From contig NZ_JAENIK010000004.1 of NCBI RefSeq assembly GCF_016595465.1, positions 620,001-684,000 of the forward strand: 64,000 nt of DNA, in the 5' to 3' direction. The notes beneath the pieces are model-generated. The model saw only the letters and a program-made list of their open reading frames with translations. It had not been told where the DNA came from and searched no databases. This document shows positions 63,320-64,000 of this stretch, piece by piece. This stretch comes from Luteolibacter yonseiensis (GTDB lineage Bacteria > Verrucomicrobiota > Verrucomicrobiia > Verrucomicrobiales > Akkermansiaceae). Each line of letters opens with the position of its first letter. Position 1 is the first letter of the stretch. Both the position numbers and the translations under genes were made by a program.

Positions 63320-64000
63320 ATGCCTCTCTTCGCATACAAAGCCCTCGCTGCAAACGGCTCCGTCACCACCGGAGAAATCGATGCGGCGGATCGCCCGGAA
63401 GCCTTGCGTGTCCTGGATAAAAAAGGACTCCAGCCGGTCAATCTCAAGGAGACCGCCGCACCGGCGGCTCCCAAGAAGGCGGCCCAGGGGGCGAAGTCGA
63501 AACCGGAGCCAGCGGAAAAAGCAAAGCCCAAGGCCGAAGACAAGGAAGCGCCGATCCCGGACGGACCGATCAAGCTCAAGCGTGCGGAAGTCGTGCTCTT
63601 CACCGAGGAACTTTCCGACATGCTCGGTGCCGGCCTCCAGCTTGAGCCGGCCCTCAAGTCGATGGAAAGCCGCCAGGAACTTGGAAACCTCAAGGCCGTG
63701 TCTTTCAAGATCCGCCAGATCGTGCGGGATGGTGTGAATTTCTCCGTTGCCCTGAAAAAAGTCAGCCCCAGCTTCGGCCCGTTGTACTGTTCGCTGGCGG
63801 CGGCGGGCGAGGCTTCCGGCGCTCTGGACGACATTCTGAAGCGCCAGGCGCACTACCTCAAGACCCTCGCGGAACTGCAGGCCCGCCTGATCCTTGCGAT
63901 GATCTATCCGGCGTTCCTCATTCTCGCGGGCATCGGCGTTTCGATCGTTTTCGTCACCACCCTCATTCCGCAGCTCACCCAGCTTATCAAGAGCAGCGGC
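63320..64000 (+). CDS. Type II secretion/pilus inner-membrane protein GspF/PilC-like (3' partial)
   Basis: The gene runs off the right edge; 227 codons are visible. The start MPLFAYKALAANGSVTTGEI matches GspF/PilC. A Lys/Pro/Ala/Glu-rich insertion (about residues 46-82) separates this from the first T2SSF domain: VLFTEELSDMLGAGLQLEPA, FGPLYCSLAAAGEASGALDD, and a transmembrane segment at about 193-217. It is the inner-membrane platform on which the ATPase acts. The insertion is longer than in typical PilC. The start lies 51 bp after the ATPase gene in the same direction. Confidence 0.9.
   Translation, partial: MPLFAYKALAANGSVTTGEIDAADRPEALRVLDKKGLQPVNLKETAAPAAPKKAAQGAKSKPEPAEKAKPKAEDKEAPIPDGPIKLKRAEVVLFTEELSDMLGAGLQLEPALKSMESRQELGNLKAVSFKIRQIVRDGVNFSVALKKVSPSFGPLYCSLAAAGEASGALDDILKRQAHYLKTLAELQARLILAMIYPAFLILAGIGVSIVFVTTLIPQLTQLIKSSG

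Overview
The window is a GC-rich bacterial chromosome segment, most likely from Verrucomicrobiota (class Verrucomicrobiae, possibly near Luteolibacter or Haloferula). This is inferred from family content: a planctomycete-type cytochrome c protein (DUF1592/1588/1585) paired with a DUF1552 protein, a DUF5069 protein, secreted LamG and DxDxDG-repeat proteins, autotransporter-associated beta-strand repeats, an ECF sigma factor near a Ser/Thr kinase, and BlaI/M56 pairs. Few genes have a clear Shine-Dalgarno sequence, GTG starts are common, and several gene pairs overlap by ATGA.

Layout. 3-4660: end of the cell-division cluster (ftsQ partial, ftsA, ftsZ) followed by a hexose-6-phosphate mutarotase. 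4769-9005: cytochrome c/DUF1552 pair and an ECF sigma factor. 9100-16469: a 1613-residue beta-repeat surface protein divergent from a transmembrane Ser/Thr kinase. 16495-28621: a glycan-related block with a GH78 rhamnosidase, a double-LamG secreted protein, a sensor kinase carrying the same LamG-type module, its NarL-type regulator and a sulfatase. 28664-30329: purE and purK. 30506-33009 and 52840-55580: two paralogous BlaI-type repressor/M56 peptidase cassettes, each behind the same pair of palindromic operators 36 bp apart. 33037-44172: CorA-like protein, acyltransferase, folD, phosphodiesterase-like protein, small secreted proteins, a DegP-type protease, an OmpA-domain protein and a W-x-x-G-x-W protein. 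44218-49286: a TIM-barrel sugar isomerase-like protein, DUF5069 and a run of small secreted proteins of unknown function. 49525-52770: Ski2-like helicase and a GNAT acetyltransferase. 55752-59937: metallo-hydrolase, L,D-transpeptidase and the 5-oxoprolinase set (pxpB-pxpC fused, then pxpA). 59944-64000: OppF-type ATPase, small membrane protein, and the start of a type II secretion/type IV pilus locus (PilB/GspE-like, then partial PilC/GspF-like).

The two most interesting systems are these. First, the M56/BlaI pairs retain the protease and repressor but have an extracytoplasmic region that is not a penicillin-binding domain; in one copy part of it resembles a secretin motif. Second, the histidine kinase at 23930-26494 has an extracellular module recognisably related to modules in the neighbouring exported proteins. 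No tRNA, rRNA, CRISPR array, insertion sequence or prophage was seen. All functional calls come from reading motifs by eye; no database search was possible.
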